Origin: Novosphingobium sp. 18050
Lineage (GTDB): Bacteria; Pseudomonadota; Alphaproteobacteria; Sphingomonadales; Sphingomonadaceae
NCBI RefSeq assembly: GCF_902706195.1
Contig: NZ_CACSJO010000002.1
Span: 248,001 to 312,000 of the forward strand
Direction: 5' to 3'
DNA: 64,000 nucleotides
Shown here piece by piece: positions 18,171 through 26,727 of this stretch. The position numbers and the translations under genes are program-made. The notes beneath the pieces are model-generated. The model was not told where the DNA came from and searched no databases. It saw only the letters and a list, made by a program, of their open reading frames with translations. The stretch's first letter is position 1. Every line of letters starts with the position of its first letter.

Positions 18171-18833
18171 TCAGCCCGCCGCGCTGGCGACGGCGGCGGG
18201 CAGGGCGGCAAGGATCGTCTCGCTTTCCGTTCGCTGGAGCCAGTCCGGGCTGACATCGAAGAACGCGATCCGCGCGTCCTCTCCCAAAACGAGGATGGCG
18301 GGCTTGTCGATTTCGTAACTGTCCGTGCCCAGGGTCGCGCCGATCCAGCTCTGGCCGGGGGTCACGTCGGGCTGTTCCTCGGGCAGGAAGGTGATGCCCA
18401 GCTTACGCGCCAGCGCATAGCCGGGATCGCCCGCGACCGTGAAGCCGAGGCCATGGCGCGCGATGAGCTGCGGGTCGACCGGCACCTGCGCACTTACCGC
18501 CACCAGTCTCACCCCGCGTGCGCGCAAGTGCGGAAGCAGCGTTTCGTTGTAGTAGGGCAGCGCGATGTTGCAGGCCGGGCAGCCGCCGAAGCGGAAGAAT
18601 ACCAGCACCGCCGGGCCATCGGCCAGAATCTGGTCGCGCGTCAGTTCATGACCGTCCTGGTCGATCAGGGTGAACGGTGCGATTTCGTCTCCGATGCCGG
18701 GCAGGGCGGCGGGATCGTGCCGCTCCACCAGAATGCGGCGCTGCGCGGCATTGCGCTCCAGCAGTTCGGGTTTCCAGGTGCGCTCGCGCTCTGTCTGGAG
18801 CGCGGCGAAACGGTCGTTCAGGGATGCAGTCAT
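18171..18833 (-). CDS. Peroxiredoxin-like (AhpC/TSA family) protein
   Basis: 220-residue thioredoxin-fold protein of the peroxiredoxin-like group. A helical N-terminal extension (1-45) precedes the AhpC/TSA core. The active site FRFGGCPACNIALPYY is a CxxC (CPAC), which suggests thiol-disulfide or peroxide reduction. DKPAILVLGEDARIAFFDVS matches the end of the domain. There is no signal peptide, so it is cytosolic. It lies just downstream of the LysR gene of the organosulfur locus on the same strand (105-base gap); a shared redox role is conjecture. Confidence 0.82.
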   Translation of the reverse strand: MTASLNDRFAALQTERERTWKPELLERNAAQRRILVERHDPAALPGIGDEIAPFTLIDQDGHELTRDQILADGPAVLVFFRFGGCPACNIALPYYNETLLPHLRARGVRLVAVSAQVPVDPQLIARHGLGFTVAGDPGYALARKLGITFLPEEQPDVTPGQSWIGATLGTDSYEIDKPAILVLGEDARIAFFDVSPDWLQRTESETILAALPAAVASAAG

Positions 18834-18938
18834 CGGGTGCCTCGTCCGTGGTTCATGGACGAGAACGCTATGGCAAGGGGGCTGGGGCGACCAACGAGAA
18901 GCCGCTGCGGCTGCTTGAGATTATCGAATAAGCCGCCG

Positions 18939-19778
18939 TCAGGCCGGGAGCCCAGCCACCACCTCGCGCGCCAGTTCGGCCAGCTGGCTGGTCGGGCCGT
19001 CGAGGCCGGGCGCGGTGTGCAAAATGCAGGACACCTGCGGCAGGTCCGGCAGGCCCACATTGTCGAGGGGTGCGTCGCGCAGGAACAGGCCGGTGCGGCA
19101 GGTCAGCCCCAGTCCCGCGTCGACCGCGGCGCGCAGGGTCGTCAGGTTGGGTGTCTCCACGGTGATGCGATAGGGTATGCCCGCGTCCTCCAACGCGCGG
19201 ATGGCGGCTTCCCGAAAGCGGCAGGGCGGCTCCAGCACCGCCAGCGGGACGGTTGCAAGGCGAGCGAGATCCTCCTTGCCGAACCAGGCCATCGGCGCGA
19301 CCGTCACGGCATGGCGGTCATTGGCGGCGGCAAATCCGAGCACGATGTCGAGCTGGCGCCGTTCCAGCAGGTCCATCAGTTCGGCGGTTCCGGCGACGCG
19401 CGAATAGAGTTCCGCCTCCGGGTGCAGGTCGGCGAATTGGGCCAGCAGGCCGGTCAGCAGCAGTTCCGCGAAATCCTGCACCATGCCGATCCGCGCCGGT
19501 CCTGCGAAATGGCCATTGGTGACGGCGGCCACCGCCTCGTCGTGCAGCGCCAGCACCTTGCGCGCATAGTCGAGCATCAGGTCGCCATGCGCAGTCAGCG
19601 CCAGTCGCCGTCCCTCGCGGTTGAACAATGACTGCTGGAGCAGTTCTTCCAGCCGCTTGATTTGCAGGCTCAGTGCCGACTGGCTCACGAAGACCTGCTC
19701 CGAGGCATGGAGCATCGAGCCGGTGTCGACGATCGCCACGAAGCTGCGCAGGAGATTGGTCGGGAGGTTGACGGGCAT
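18939..19778 (-). CDS. LysR-family regulator of the organosulfur locus
   Basis: 279-residue LysR-type regulator. The HTH is at about 5-64 (LLRSFVAIVDTGSM, VSQSALSLQIKRLEELL). The ligand-binding domain follows (RIGMVQDFAELLL onward). The ATG at 19778 gives the usual MPVNLPTNLLRSF beginning; an ATG at 19844 would add 22 residues. It is divergent from the ABC permease gene. The divergent region holds two near-identical 24-base sites (19846-19869 and 20007-20030), and a related site precedes the TonB receptor gene. I infer that it controls the whole block at 18939-29338, like CysB/Cbl/SsuR-type regulators. Confidence 0.9.
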   Translation of the reverse strand: MPVNLPTNLLRSFVAIVDTGSMLHASEQVFVSQSALSLQIKRLEELLQQSLFNREGRRLALTAHGDLMLDYARKVLALHDEAVAAVTNGHFAGPARIGMVQDFAELLLTGLLAQFADLHPEAELYSRVAGTAELMDLLERRQLDIVLGFAAANDRHAVTVAPMAWFGKEDLARLATVPLAVLEPPCRFREAAIRALEDAGIPYRITVETPNLTTLRAAVDAGLGLTCRTGLFLRDAPLDNVGLPDLPQVSCILHTAPGLDGPTSQLAELAREVVAGLPA

Positions 19779-19845
19779 CGGCTGACTTTCAATTGGAGGA
19801 AGCATCGACGGGATCGGTTGCGGTGATGCCATGTGGCATTTCATA

Positions 19846-19869
19846 TTCTCAATCAAAATAGTAGAGATT
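19846..19869. promoter_or_regulatory. Operator-like site A, upstream of lysR
   Basis: 24-base element, TTCTCAATC...TAGTAGAGATT, matching site B at 21 of 24 positions. With the next base it contains the dyad CAATC-N11-GATTG (19850-19870), the spacing of a LysR box. It lies 67 bases upstream of the chosen lysR start, suitable for autoregulation. Confidence 0.7.
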
Positions 19870-20006
19870 GTGATGCAAGAAGCAATTCTGTTCCCGCTCC
19901 GGGCCAGTGTGGAAGGCCCCGGACTCAGCCCGTTTCCCGCACGTTTTGCCGCCCTATGAGCGTTTCCCTCCTTCAGTATGAGCGTTCCCAATAGGCCGTC
20001 CAAACC

Positions 20007-20030
20007 TTCTCAATTGAATTAGTAGAGATT
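20007..20030. promoter_or_regulatory. Operator-like site B, upstream of the ABC permease
   Basis: Second copy of the 24-base element, TTCTCAATT...TAGTAGAGATT, in the same orientation as site A and ending 40 bases before the permease ATG. CAATT-N11-GATTC is the imperfect dyad. It is probably the activator site for the organosulfur operon. Confidence 0.7.
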
Positions 20031-20070
20031 CGGGTGCCAGCTTGCGTCATCGCATAGTGAGGCACGCCGA

Positions 20071-20865
20071 ATGTCTGGGTTGACGCAATTGACGAAATCG
20101 CTGGGCCGCACTGTCGGCGGCGCGCGCTGGCTTTCGCCGCTGGTGCTGCTGGCGGTGCTGGAGGCGGGGTCGCGCGCCGGCCTGATTCCGGAGCGCACTC
20201 TGGCCGCTCCGTCCAAGGTGCTGGCGACGCTTTGGTCGATGATCGTCTCGGGCGAACTGGCTGACAATCTCTGGGTTTCGTCCCTGCGCATCATCGCGGG
20301 CCTCGTGATCGGTGTGAGCGTGGGCGTCGTGCTGGCACTGGTCGCAGGGCTGTCGCGGCAGGGCGAGGTCGCGGTGGATCCGATCATGCAGATCAAGCGC
20401 ACGATCCCGACGCTGGCGCTGACCCCGCTGTTCATCGTCTGGTTCGGGATCGGCGAGACGCCCAAGATCGCGCTGATCGCCTTCGCCTCGATCTTCCCGG
20501 TTTACCTCAACCTTTACAGCGGCATTCGCGGTGTCGATCTGCGCCTGCTGGAAGGCGCGCGCAGCCTGGGACTGAGCCGCGCGGCGCAGGTCTGGCATGT
20601 GATCCTGCCGGGCGCGCTGCCGTCGCTGCTGGTGGGACTGCGCTATTCGCTGTCGATCTCGGTGCTGGTGCTGGTCGTGGCAGAGCAGATCAATGCCTCC
20701 GCCGGGCTGGGCTACCTCATCAACAATGCCCGCGACTTCATGCGCACGGACATCATCCTGGTGTGCCTGATGATCTACGCCGGGCTTGGCCTCGCCGCCG
20801 ACGGACTGGTGCGCGCGATCGAACGCCGCGCGCTCGTCTGGCGCCCGGAACTTGTCCCGGCCTGA
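20071..20865 (+). CDS. ABC transporter permease, sulfonate/nitrate/taurine type
   Basis: 264-residue inner-membrane permease of the SsuC/TauC family. It has about six hydrophobic segments and the permease EAA loop near EGARSLGLSRAAQVWHVILPGALPS (quoted in part: GARSLGLSRA, HVILPGALPS), which contacts the ATPase. It is the first gene of the operon, downstream of site B. The partner ATPase follows after 36 bases; the substrate-binding protein is encoded 4.9 kb downstream (25736-26671), an unusual split within one locus. Confidence 0.92.
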   Translation: MSGLTQLTKSLGRTVGGARWLSPLVLLAVLEAGSRAGLIPERTLAAPSKVLATLWSMIVSGELADNLWVSSLRIIAGLVIGVSVGVVLALVAGLSRQGEVAVDPIMQIKRTIPTLALTPLFIVWFGIGETPKIALIAFASIFPVYLNLYSGIRGVDLRLLEGARSLGLSRAAQVWHVILPGALPSLLVGLRYSLSISVLVLVVAEQINASAGLGYLINNARDFMRTDIILVCLMIYAGLGLAADGLVRAIERRALVWRPELVPA

Positions 20866-20901
20866 GCGCCGTACTCCGTAATCTTAGGAAAGGATCCAGC
20901 C

Positions 20902-21708
20902 ATGGACGCCCGACTGAACGAGTTTACCGTGCCCCAGTTCACCGCCGTCGCCGCCCCCCCACCCCCGGGCGAAGCCGTCGTCAGCCTGCGCGATTTCACC
21001 CGCCGCTTCGGCGAGAACACCATCATTTCCGGCCTCGACCTTGAGATCGGTGCGGGCGAGTTCGTTGTCCTGCTGGGGCGTTCGGGTTCTGGCAAGACGA
21101 CGCTGCTGCGCACGCTGGCAGGGCTGGATCCGGTCGAGGGGCAGGACGTAACTGTGCCGTCTTCGCGCGCGGTGGTGTTCCAAGATGCGCGGCTGTTGCC
21201 GTGGAAGAAGGTCTGGCGCAACGTCGCGCTCGGCCTGAAAGGAGCTGACTCGCGCGACGCGGCGCAGGACGCGCTGCAGGAAGTGGGCCTCGGCCACCGG
21301 CTCGAAGCCTGGCCGCTGACGCTTTCTGGCGGCGAGGCGCAGCGCGTGGCCCTGGCCCGCGCTCTGGTGCGCGAGCCGCAGTTGCTGCTCCTCGACGAAC
21401 CTTTCGCCGCACTGGATGCGCTGACCCGGTTGCGGATGCACGAACTGGTGCTCTCGCTGTGGCGCCGTCACCGCCCGGCGGTGATGATGGTGACCCACGA
21501 TGTCGACGAGGCCATTGCGCTCGCCGACCGGGTGATCCTGCTCGATGGCGGCCGCATCGTCGCGCAGGAGCGCATCACCGCTGCGCGCGGCGCCGAGCGC
21601 GCCGGGATCGCTGCGCCGCTGCGCCAGCGCCTGCTGTCCGCGCTGGGCGGTGTGGTGGAGGAGCGCCCGGCAGACGTGGTCGCACTTCATGCGGGAGCGC
21701 GCCCGTGA
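20902..21708 (+). CDS. ABC transporter ATP-binding protein, SsuB/TauB type
   Basis: 268-residue ATPase energising the permease above. Walker A is GRSGSGKTTL (about 57-66), the signature is LSGGEAQRVALARAL, Walker B is LLLLDEPFAALD, and the H-loop is MMVTHDVDEA. A ribosome site (AGGAAAGG region, 20885-20893) precedes the ATG. Its TGA overlaps the GTG start of the thiol dioxygenase gene (GTGA at 21705-21708), which ties transport to thiol oxidation in one transcript. Confidence 0.94.
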   Translation: MDARLNEFTVPQFTAVAAPPPPGEAVVSLRDFTRRFGENTIISGLDLEIGAGEFVVLLGRSGSGKTTLLRTLAGLDPVEGQDVTVPSSRAVVFQDARLLPWKKVWRNVALGLKGADSRDAAQDALQEVGLGHRLEAWPLTLSGGEAQRVALARALVREPQLLLLDEPFAALDALTRLRMHELVLSLWRRHRPAVMMVTHDVDEAIALADRVILLDGGRIVAQERITAARGAERAGIAAPLRQRLLSALGGVVEERPADVVALHAGARP

Positions 21709-22343
21709 ACGCACCGACGCGCTTCGCTCCGGACCGGGTAACGCCCTCTGCGCCGGACACCGCTCCGCTGCGTCGTTTCGTGCGCGACTTCGCGGACCTG
21801 CTGGATGACACCGACGACCTCGATCTGATCCTCGAATACGGGTCCACGTTGCTCGCGCGGCTGGTGTCGCATGGCGGCTGGCTGCCGGAAGAATACGCGC
21901 AGCCGCATCCCGAGCGTTACCAGCAGTACCTCTTGCACTGCGACAGCGCCGAGCGCTTCAGCGTCGTCTCCTTCGTCTGGGGGCCAGGGCAGGCGACGCC
22001 GATCCACGATCACCGTGTCTGGGGCCTCGTGGGCGTGCTGCGCGGGGCGGAGAAGGTGCAGGGTTTCGGCCGCCGCGATCATGACGGCGCGCTGGTCCAG
22101 CAAGGCCCGACGCGCGACCTGCTCGAAACCGAGGTCGAGGCCATCGACCCGCGTGAGGGCGATATCCACCGCGTCGAGAACGCCTTTGCCGACCGGACCT
22201 CGATCTCGATCCACGTCTACGGCGGCAATATCGGCGCCGTCGAACGCGCCACCTACCGGGCCAATGGCGAGGAGCGCCCTTTCGTCTCCGGCTACGCCAA
22301 CCCCGCACTCCCCAACATCTGGGACGTATCGAGGACAGCATGA
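21705..22343 (+). CDS. Gln-type thiol dioxygenase (3-mercaptopropionate dioxygenase-like)
   Basis: 212-residue cupin of the cysteine dioxygenase family, which adds O2 to a thiol to give a sulfinate. Iron ligands visible: H101 and H103 (IHDHRVWG) and H155 (GDIHRVEN). The Ser-His-Tyr triad is S168, H170, Y172 (SIHVY). The substrate position reads YQQYLLHCD, Gln where mammalian cysteine dioxygenases have Arg, as in P. aeruginosa PA2602, characterised as a 3-mercaptopropionate dioxygenase. The Cys of the Cys-Tyr crosslink is Gly. The GTG start overlaps the ATPase gene stop. The exact thiol is unknown. Confidence 0.88.
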   Translation: MNAPTRFAPDRVTPSAPDTAPLRRFVRDFADLLDDTDDLDLILEYGSTLLARLVSHGGWLPEEYAQPHPERYQQYLLHCDSAERFSVVSFVWGPGQATPIHDHRVWGLVGVLRGAEKVQGFGRRDHDGALVQQGPTRDLLETEVEAIDPREGDIHRVENAFADRTSISIHVYGGNIGAVERATYRANGEERPFVSGYANPALPNIWDVSRTA

Positions 22344-23566
22344 CCATCACCCCCGCACAAGTGCGCAGCGCGCTGCTCAGCCGCCGCGAAATCGCCCTGA
22401 TCGACGTGCGCAACGAGGCGCCCTTCGCCGCCGGACACCCGCTGTTCGCGGCCCAGATCCCGCTGGCGCGCATCTCCGCCGAGGCCGAGTGGCGCATCCC
22501 CCGCAAGGACGTGGCCGTGGTGGTCTACGACGATAGCGAGGGGCTGGCCGCCTTCGCAGTGGAGGAACTGCGCGGCCTCGGCTTCACCAATGTCGATGTG
22601 CTGGAAAGCGGCCTGCAGGGCTGGCGCGATGCCGGGTACGAGCTGTTCGAGGACGTCAACAGCTACTCGAAGGCGTTCGGCGAACTGGTCGAGCATCGGC
22701 GCGGCACGCCGTCGCTGCCAGCGCCCGACCTGCAGGCGCTGATCGACGAGAAGGCCGACATCGCCATTCTCGACGCGCGCCGCTTCGAGGAATACGCGAC
22801 AATGAGCATCCCCACCGGCCGCAGCGTACCGGGCGCGGAACTGGTCCTGCGAGCCGCCGTGGCGGCGCCGGACCCGGACACGACGATTATCGTCAACTGC
22901 GCCGGGCGCACCCGCTCGATCATCGGCGCGCAGTCGCTCATCAACGCGGGCGTGCCCAACCGCGTCTTCGCGCTTCGTAACGGCACCATCGGCTGGACGC
23001 TCGCGGGACAGACGCTGGAGCAGGGCCGGCAGGAAAGCGTGGACCTGCCCGGCGAGGCAGATGACGCCCGCAGTCGCGCCCGCGACGCGGCCTACCGCGC
23101 CGGCGTGCGCCGCATCGATGCCGCCGAGCTGGGCGCAATCGAGGCGGAGACCGGGCGCACCCTCTACCGCTTCGACGTGCGCCAGCCGGATGCCTATGCC
23201 GCCGGTCACCTGCCGGGCTTCCGCAATGCGCCGGGCGGCCAGCTGGTGCAGGAAACCGACCACTTCGCCCCCGTGCGCGGCGCCCGCATCGTGCTCGCCG
23301 ACGACCTCGGCCCGCGCGCCGACATGACCGCATCCTGGCTGGCCCAGCTGGGCTGGGAAGTGCTGGTTTTTGAAGGCGACTTCGCGGGCGAACTCGAAAC
23401 CGGCCCCGACGGCGCCCCGTCGCCGCGCGGTCCCGAGGGGCGCTACAAACGCCCTTACGAGGGCACCGACAACCCGGCCGCCGCCATGCAGGCCTATCTC
23501 GACTGGGAATACGGCCTCGTCGCCCAACTCGTGCGCGACGGCACTCACGGCTTCTTCGTCATCTGA
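22340..23566 (+). CDS. Three-domain rhodanese-like protein
   Basis: 408-residue protein made of three rhodanese-like domains (about 1-105, 120-230, 255-350) plus a C-terminal tail. Only domain 2 has the active-site Cys (C187 in VNCAGRTRS). Domains 1 and 3 have Asp-containing loops in its place (VVYDDSEG, LADDLGPR), so they are probably structural or binding domains. It should carry a persulfide or transfer sulfane sulfur. It overlaps the dioxygenase gene by four bases. The PA2602 dioxygenase of P. aeruginosa also has a multi-rhodanese neighbour (PA2603), so the pairing looks functional. Confidence 0.9.
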   Translation: MTITPAQVRSALLSRREIALIDVRNEAPFAAGHPLFAAQIPLARISAEAEWRIPRKDVAVVVYDDSEGLAAFAVEELRGLGFTNVDVLESGLQGWRDAGYELFEDVNSYSKAFGELVEHRRGTPSLPAPDLQALIDEKADIAILDARRFEEYATMSIPTGRSVPGAELVLRAAVAAPDPDTTIIVNCAGRTRSIIGAQSLINAGVPNRVFALRNGTIGWTLAGQTLEQGRQESVDLPGEADDARSRARDAAYRAGVRRIDAAELGAIEAETGRTLYRFDVRQPDAYAAGHLPGFRNAPGGQLVQETDHFAPVRGARIVLADDLGPRADMTASWLAQLGWEVLVFEGDFAGELETGPDGAPSPRGPEGRYKRPYEGTDNPAAAMQAYLDWEYGLVAQLVRDGTHGFFVI

Positions 23567-23593
23567 TCCATCCTCAAGAGGAGTACCCCGGCA

Positions 23594-24682
23594 ATGACCG
23601 TCAAGTTCATCGGCTACATCGGCTTCAACGATACCTCCGAAATCCACAACGCCACCCGCTCGCGCGCGCTTGACCGCGATTATGTCGACGCAGCGGCGAT
23701 TGCGCAGGAGAAGGGCGGCTTTGACCGGGTGCTGATCCCGTTCGGTTCCGCCTCGCCCGAAAGCCAGATCGTCGCGGCCCATGCGGCGGCGATCACCTCG
23801 CGGCTCGGGTTCCTCGTCGCGCATCGGCCTGGCTTCACCCAGCCCACGCTGGCAGCGCGCCAGCTTGCCACGCTCGACCAGCTTTCGGGCGGGCGCGTGG
23901 CGGTGCACATCATCACCGGCGGCGCGGATGAGGAAATGGCACGCGACGGCGACGTTCACACCCTCAAGGCCGAACGCTACCTGCGCAGCGACGAATATAT
24001 CGAGATCCTGCGCCGCGAATGGTCGGAAAAGCAGCCCTTCGACCACACCGGCCGCTTTTATGAAGCGCGCGGCGCCTTCAGCGCGATCAAGCCGGACAAC
24101 CTGCCGGTGTTCTTCGGCGGTTCCTCACCCGAGGCGATCGAAGTCGCGGGCCGCCATGCCGATGTCTACGCGCTGTGGGGCGAGACGCTGGAGCAGGTCG
24201 GCGAAGCGGTGCGCACCGTGCGCCATGCCGCTGCACAACATGGCCGCGATCCGGGTTTCTCGCTCTCGCTGCGCCCGGTCATCGCCGATACCGAGGAGGC
24301 GGCCTGGAAGAAGGCGGACGCGATCGTCGAGCAGGTCCGCGCCAACCGGGAGGCTGCCGGGTTGCCCATTTCCGGGCACCGCCCGCCGAATGCCGGATCG
24401 CTGCGCCTGCTCGAAACCGCAAGCTCGCAGCGCCGCGACAGCCGTTTGTGGACCGGCGTGGCCCAGCTTACCGGCGCGGCGGGCAACTCTACCGGCCTTG
24501 TGGGAACGCCGGAGCAGGTCGCGGAATCGATGCTCGAATATTATGATCTGGGTATCGACCACTTCCTGATCCGCGGCTTCGAACCGCTGGCGGATGCGAT
24601 CGACTACGGCCGAGAACTGATCCCGCTGGTGCGCGAAAAGGTGGTGCAGCGTGAAGAACGCAAGATCGCACTGGCCAGCTGA
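23594..24682 (+). CDS. LLM-class flavin monooxygenase, SsuD-like
   Basis: 362-residue FMNH2-dependent monooxygenase of the luciferase-like class, close in layout to alkanesulfonate monooxygenase. Visible traits: AHRPGFTQPTLAARQ, the LSGGRVAVHIITGG flavin-site segment, RYLRSDEYIEILR, LPVFFGGSSPEA, and the C-terminal FLIRGFEPLADA. It likely oxygenates a C-S bond to release sulfite. AAGAGGAG lies upstream (23576-23583). No dedicated FMN reductase gene is visible in the locus. The natural substrate is not determinable from sequence. Confidence 0.9.
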   Translation: MTVKFIGYIGFNDTSEIHNATRSRALDRDYVDAAAIAQEKGGFDRVLIPFGSASPESQIVAAHAAAITSRLGFLVAHRPGFTQPTLAARQLATLDQLSGGRVAVHIITGGADEEMARDGDVHTLKAERYLRSDEYIEILRREWSEKQPFDHTGRFYEARGAFSAIKPDNLPVFFGGSSPEAIEVAGRHADVYALWGETLEQVGEAVRTVRHAAAQHGRDPGFSLSLRPVIADTEEAAWKKADAIVEQVRANREAAGLPISGHRPPNAGSLRLLETASSQRRDSRLWTGVAQLTGAAGNSTGLVGTPEQVAESMLEYYDLGIDHFLIRGFEPLADAIDYGRELIPLVREKVVQREERKIALAS

Positions 24683-24716
24683 GCGATGGGCAGGGGCAAT
24701 GGCTATAACCCATCAC

Positions 24717-24732
24717 GAAAACTCACGTTTTC
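24717..24732. promoter_or_regulatory. Short palindrome before the TauD-like gene
   Basis: GAAAAC-TCAC-GTTTTC, a perfect 6-base inverted repeat in the 189-base gap between the monooxygenase and dioxygenase genes. It could be a weak terminator or an operator. No copy of the TAGTAGA motif is seen in this gap. Confidence 0.35.
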
Positions 24733-24871
24733 ATAAGTCCTTCGCGTTGGTCGGCCGACTGCCACCGCCATAGACTGACCCCAGCGACACCGCAGGAATG
24801 ACATACTGGGGGTCGGCTCGAGCCAGCCCCCCTTCTGCCTGCCGCCTCATCCAAAAGAGAGGAACAAGACA

Positions 24872-25732
24872 ATGGCCACTTCCGCCGCAACCTTCGACTT
24901 CGCCAATGCCGGCCTAGTGATCCGGCCCGTCCAGCCATCCCACGGCGCCGAGATCGAGGGCATCGACCTGTCGCAGCCGCTGACCGATGAACTGCGCACC
25001 GCGATCCGGGCTGCCGTGCTCAAATACAAGGTCGTGTTCTTCCGCGACCAGTCGCTGGACGACGCTGCACAGGCCGCGTTCGCCGGCAATTTCGGTCCGC
25101 TCTACACCCACCCCACCACCCGGCACGATGCGGCGAGCAAGGAAGTTCACGCCATCGCCGCCAAGTACGACCGCGAGTACGAGAAGAAGCTGGGCCGCAA
25201 ACTCAGGGCAGGCGACGCCTACCACACCGACACCAGCTGGCGTCTGGTCCCGACATGGGGCGCGGTGCTGCGGGATGTGAACCTGCCGGAAGTCGGCGGC
25301 GACACCATCTGGGTAGACGGCAACCTTGCCTATGAAACGCTGTCCGATGATCTGAAGCAGCGCCTTGAAGGTAAGTACGTGACGCATAACTTCACGGATT
25401 CGCTGGAGCTTTCGGGCCATGAATACCCGATCGTCAGCCATAAGATCGTGCGCACCCACCGCGAGACGGGGCAGAAAATCCTCTGGGTCAACTTCCAGCA
25501 GCAGCCGCAGATTCTGGGGCTGGAGCTTTCCGAAAGCGCCGAGCTGCTCGACGAAGTGCTGCGCCAGTACAAGCGGCCCGACGCGCAGGCGCGGTTCTCG
25601 TGGCGCCCGGGCACCGTGGCGTTCTGGGATAACCGTGCGGCGGTGCATTACGCAGTGCGCAACTATGGCGATTTCCCGCGCGAACTGCACCGCATCCTCA
25701 TCGCCGACGAACCACTCTGGACGGACCTCTGA
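24872..25732 (+). CDS. TauD/TfdA-family 2-oxoglutarate-dependent dioxygenase
   Basis: 286-residue Fe(II)/2-oxoglutarate dioxygenase. The facial triad is H118 and D120 (YHTDTSW) with H259 (AAVHYAVRNY). Arg 270 or 274 (RELHRIL) would bind 2-oxoglutarate. Family members hydroxylate taurine, alkylsulfonates, sulfate esters or herbicides next to the heteroatom. The setting, between an SsuD-like enzyme and a sulfonate-type binding protein, favours a sulfonate or sulfate ester. GAGAGGAA precedes the ATG. The binding-protein gene follows after three bases. Confidence 0.93.
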   Translation: MATSAATFDFANAGLVIRPVQPSHGAEIEGIDLSQPLTDELRTAIRAAVLKYKVVFFRDQSLDDAAQAAFAGNFGPLYTHPTTRHDAASKEVHAIAAKYDREYEKKLGRKLRAGDAYHTDTSWRLVPTWGAVLRDVNLPEVGGDTIWVDGNLAYETLSDDLKQRLEGKYVTHNFTDSLELSGHEYPIVSHKIVRTHRETGQKILWVNFQQQPQILGLELSESAELLDEVLRQYKRPDAQARFSWRPGTVAFWDNRAAVHYAVRNYGDFPRELHRILIADEPLWTDL

Positions 25733-25735
25733 AAT

Positions 25736-26671
25736 ATGATCGACAGGCGTAACCTGGTTGCAGGAATTGCGACGACGTTTGCCCTGGCCGCTTGCGGCCG
25801 GGGCGGCGGCGGTGAAGGCGTGCTACGCGTGGGCAGCCAGAAGGGCGGCACCAAGGCGTTGATGCAGGCCTCCGGCGCGCTGGACGGAGCGCCGTACAAG
25901 GTCGAGTGGTCCGAATTCCCGGCCGCGCAGAACCTGCTGGAGGCGATCGGCAGCGGGGCGGTGGACACTGGACTGGTCGGCGATGCGCCGTTCCAGTTCG
26001 CCTATCAGGCCGGCAGCCCGATCAAGGCCATTGGTGCGCAGACGACGCAAGCGCGGGTGCCCGGCGCCATCGCGCTGGTCGTCCCCGGTGTCTCGCCGAT
26101 CCGCGATGCCAAGGGCCTGAAGGGCAAGCGCATCGCCACCACGCGCGGCAGTGTGGGCCACTACCTGCTGCTGCGCGCGATACTTTCGGCAGGGCTATCC
26201 GCCAGGGACGTGACCACCGTGTTCCTGGCCCCCAGCGATTCCCGCGCGGCGATGCAGACCGGCGCGGTGGATGGCTGGTCGACCTGGCAGCCTTATGTCG
26301 CCACCGCGTTGGCCGAGGGCGACCGTATTGCCGTCGACGGGCGCGGCCTGACGCAGGGCTATGGCTTCGACATCGCCTACGAAGGCGCGATCCGCGACAA
26401 GCGAACATTGCTCGCCGATTTCCTCAAGCGTGAAGCGAAAGCCCTGCAATGGGCGAACGGGCATGTCGACGACTTCGCCCGCGTGCTCTCGCAGGAAACC
26501 GGCCTGCCGCCCGCGATCGCGCGCGAGATGGCCAGTACAGGCGGCCGGCTTCCCGTGCCCATCGACCTGCAGGTCATCGAGCGCCAACAGGTCGTCCTCG
26601 ATACCTTCCGCAAGTTCGGCGAAGTGAAGGCTGACCGCCCGGTAAAGGATGCCTTCGCGCTAAGCGTCTAG
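25736..26671 (+). CDS. ABC substrate-binding lipoprotein, sulfonate type
   Basis: 311-residue periplasmic binding protein of the SsuA/NrtA family. The N-terminus is a lipoprotein signal with lipobox LAAC (Cys 20), so it is likely tethered to the inner membrane. The family layout is visible: RVGSQKGGTKALMQ, EFPAAQNLLEAIGSGAVD, GDAPFQFAYQAG, LKGKRIATTRGSVGHYLLL, GWSTWQPYVATAL. It should deliver the ligand to the permease encoded at 20071. It is translated right after the TauD-like gene and followed by a hairpin (26695-26711). Confidence 0.92.
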   Translation: MIDRRNLVAGIATTFALAACGRGGGGEGVLRVGSQKGGTKALMQASGALDGAPYKVEWSEFPAAQNLLEAIGSGAVDTGLVGDAPFQFAYQAGSPIKAIGAQTTQARVPGAIALVVPGVSPIRDAKGLKGKRIATTRGSVGHYLLLRAILSAGLSARDVTTVFLAPSDSRAAMQTGAVDGWSTWQPYVATALAEGDRIAVDGRGLTQGYGFDIAYEGAIRDKRTLLADFLKREAKALQWANGHVDDFARVLSQETGLPPAIAREMASTGGRLPVPIDLQVIERQQVVLDTFRKFGEVKADRPVKDAFALSV

Positions 26672-26694
26672 ACGCAGGTGACGGGAAGTTCTGG

Positions 26695-26711
26695 CTCAAG
26701 AAAAACTTGAG
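26695..26711 (+). terminator. Hairpin after the substrate-binding protein gene
   Basis: CTCAAG (26695-26700), loop AAAAA, CTTGAG (26706-26711), 24 bases past the stop. The stem is short and has no T-tract. A further palindrome, GCGTCTAGACGC (26664-26675), spans the stop codon itself. Confidence 0.4.
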
Positions 26712-26727
26712 AGACGATAAGGGATAT

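Noticed and set aside
22292..24046. 584-codon open frame opposite the rhodanese and monooxygenase genes
   Set aside because: Shadow of two coupled genes with clear active-site motifs on the plus strand.
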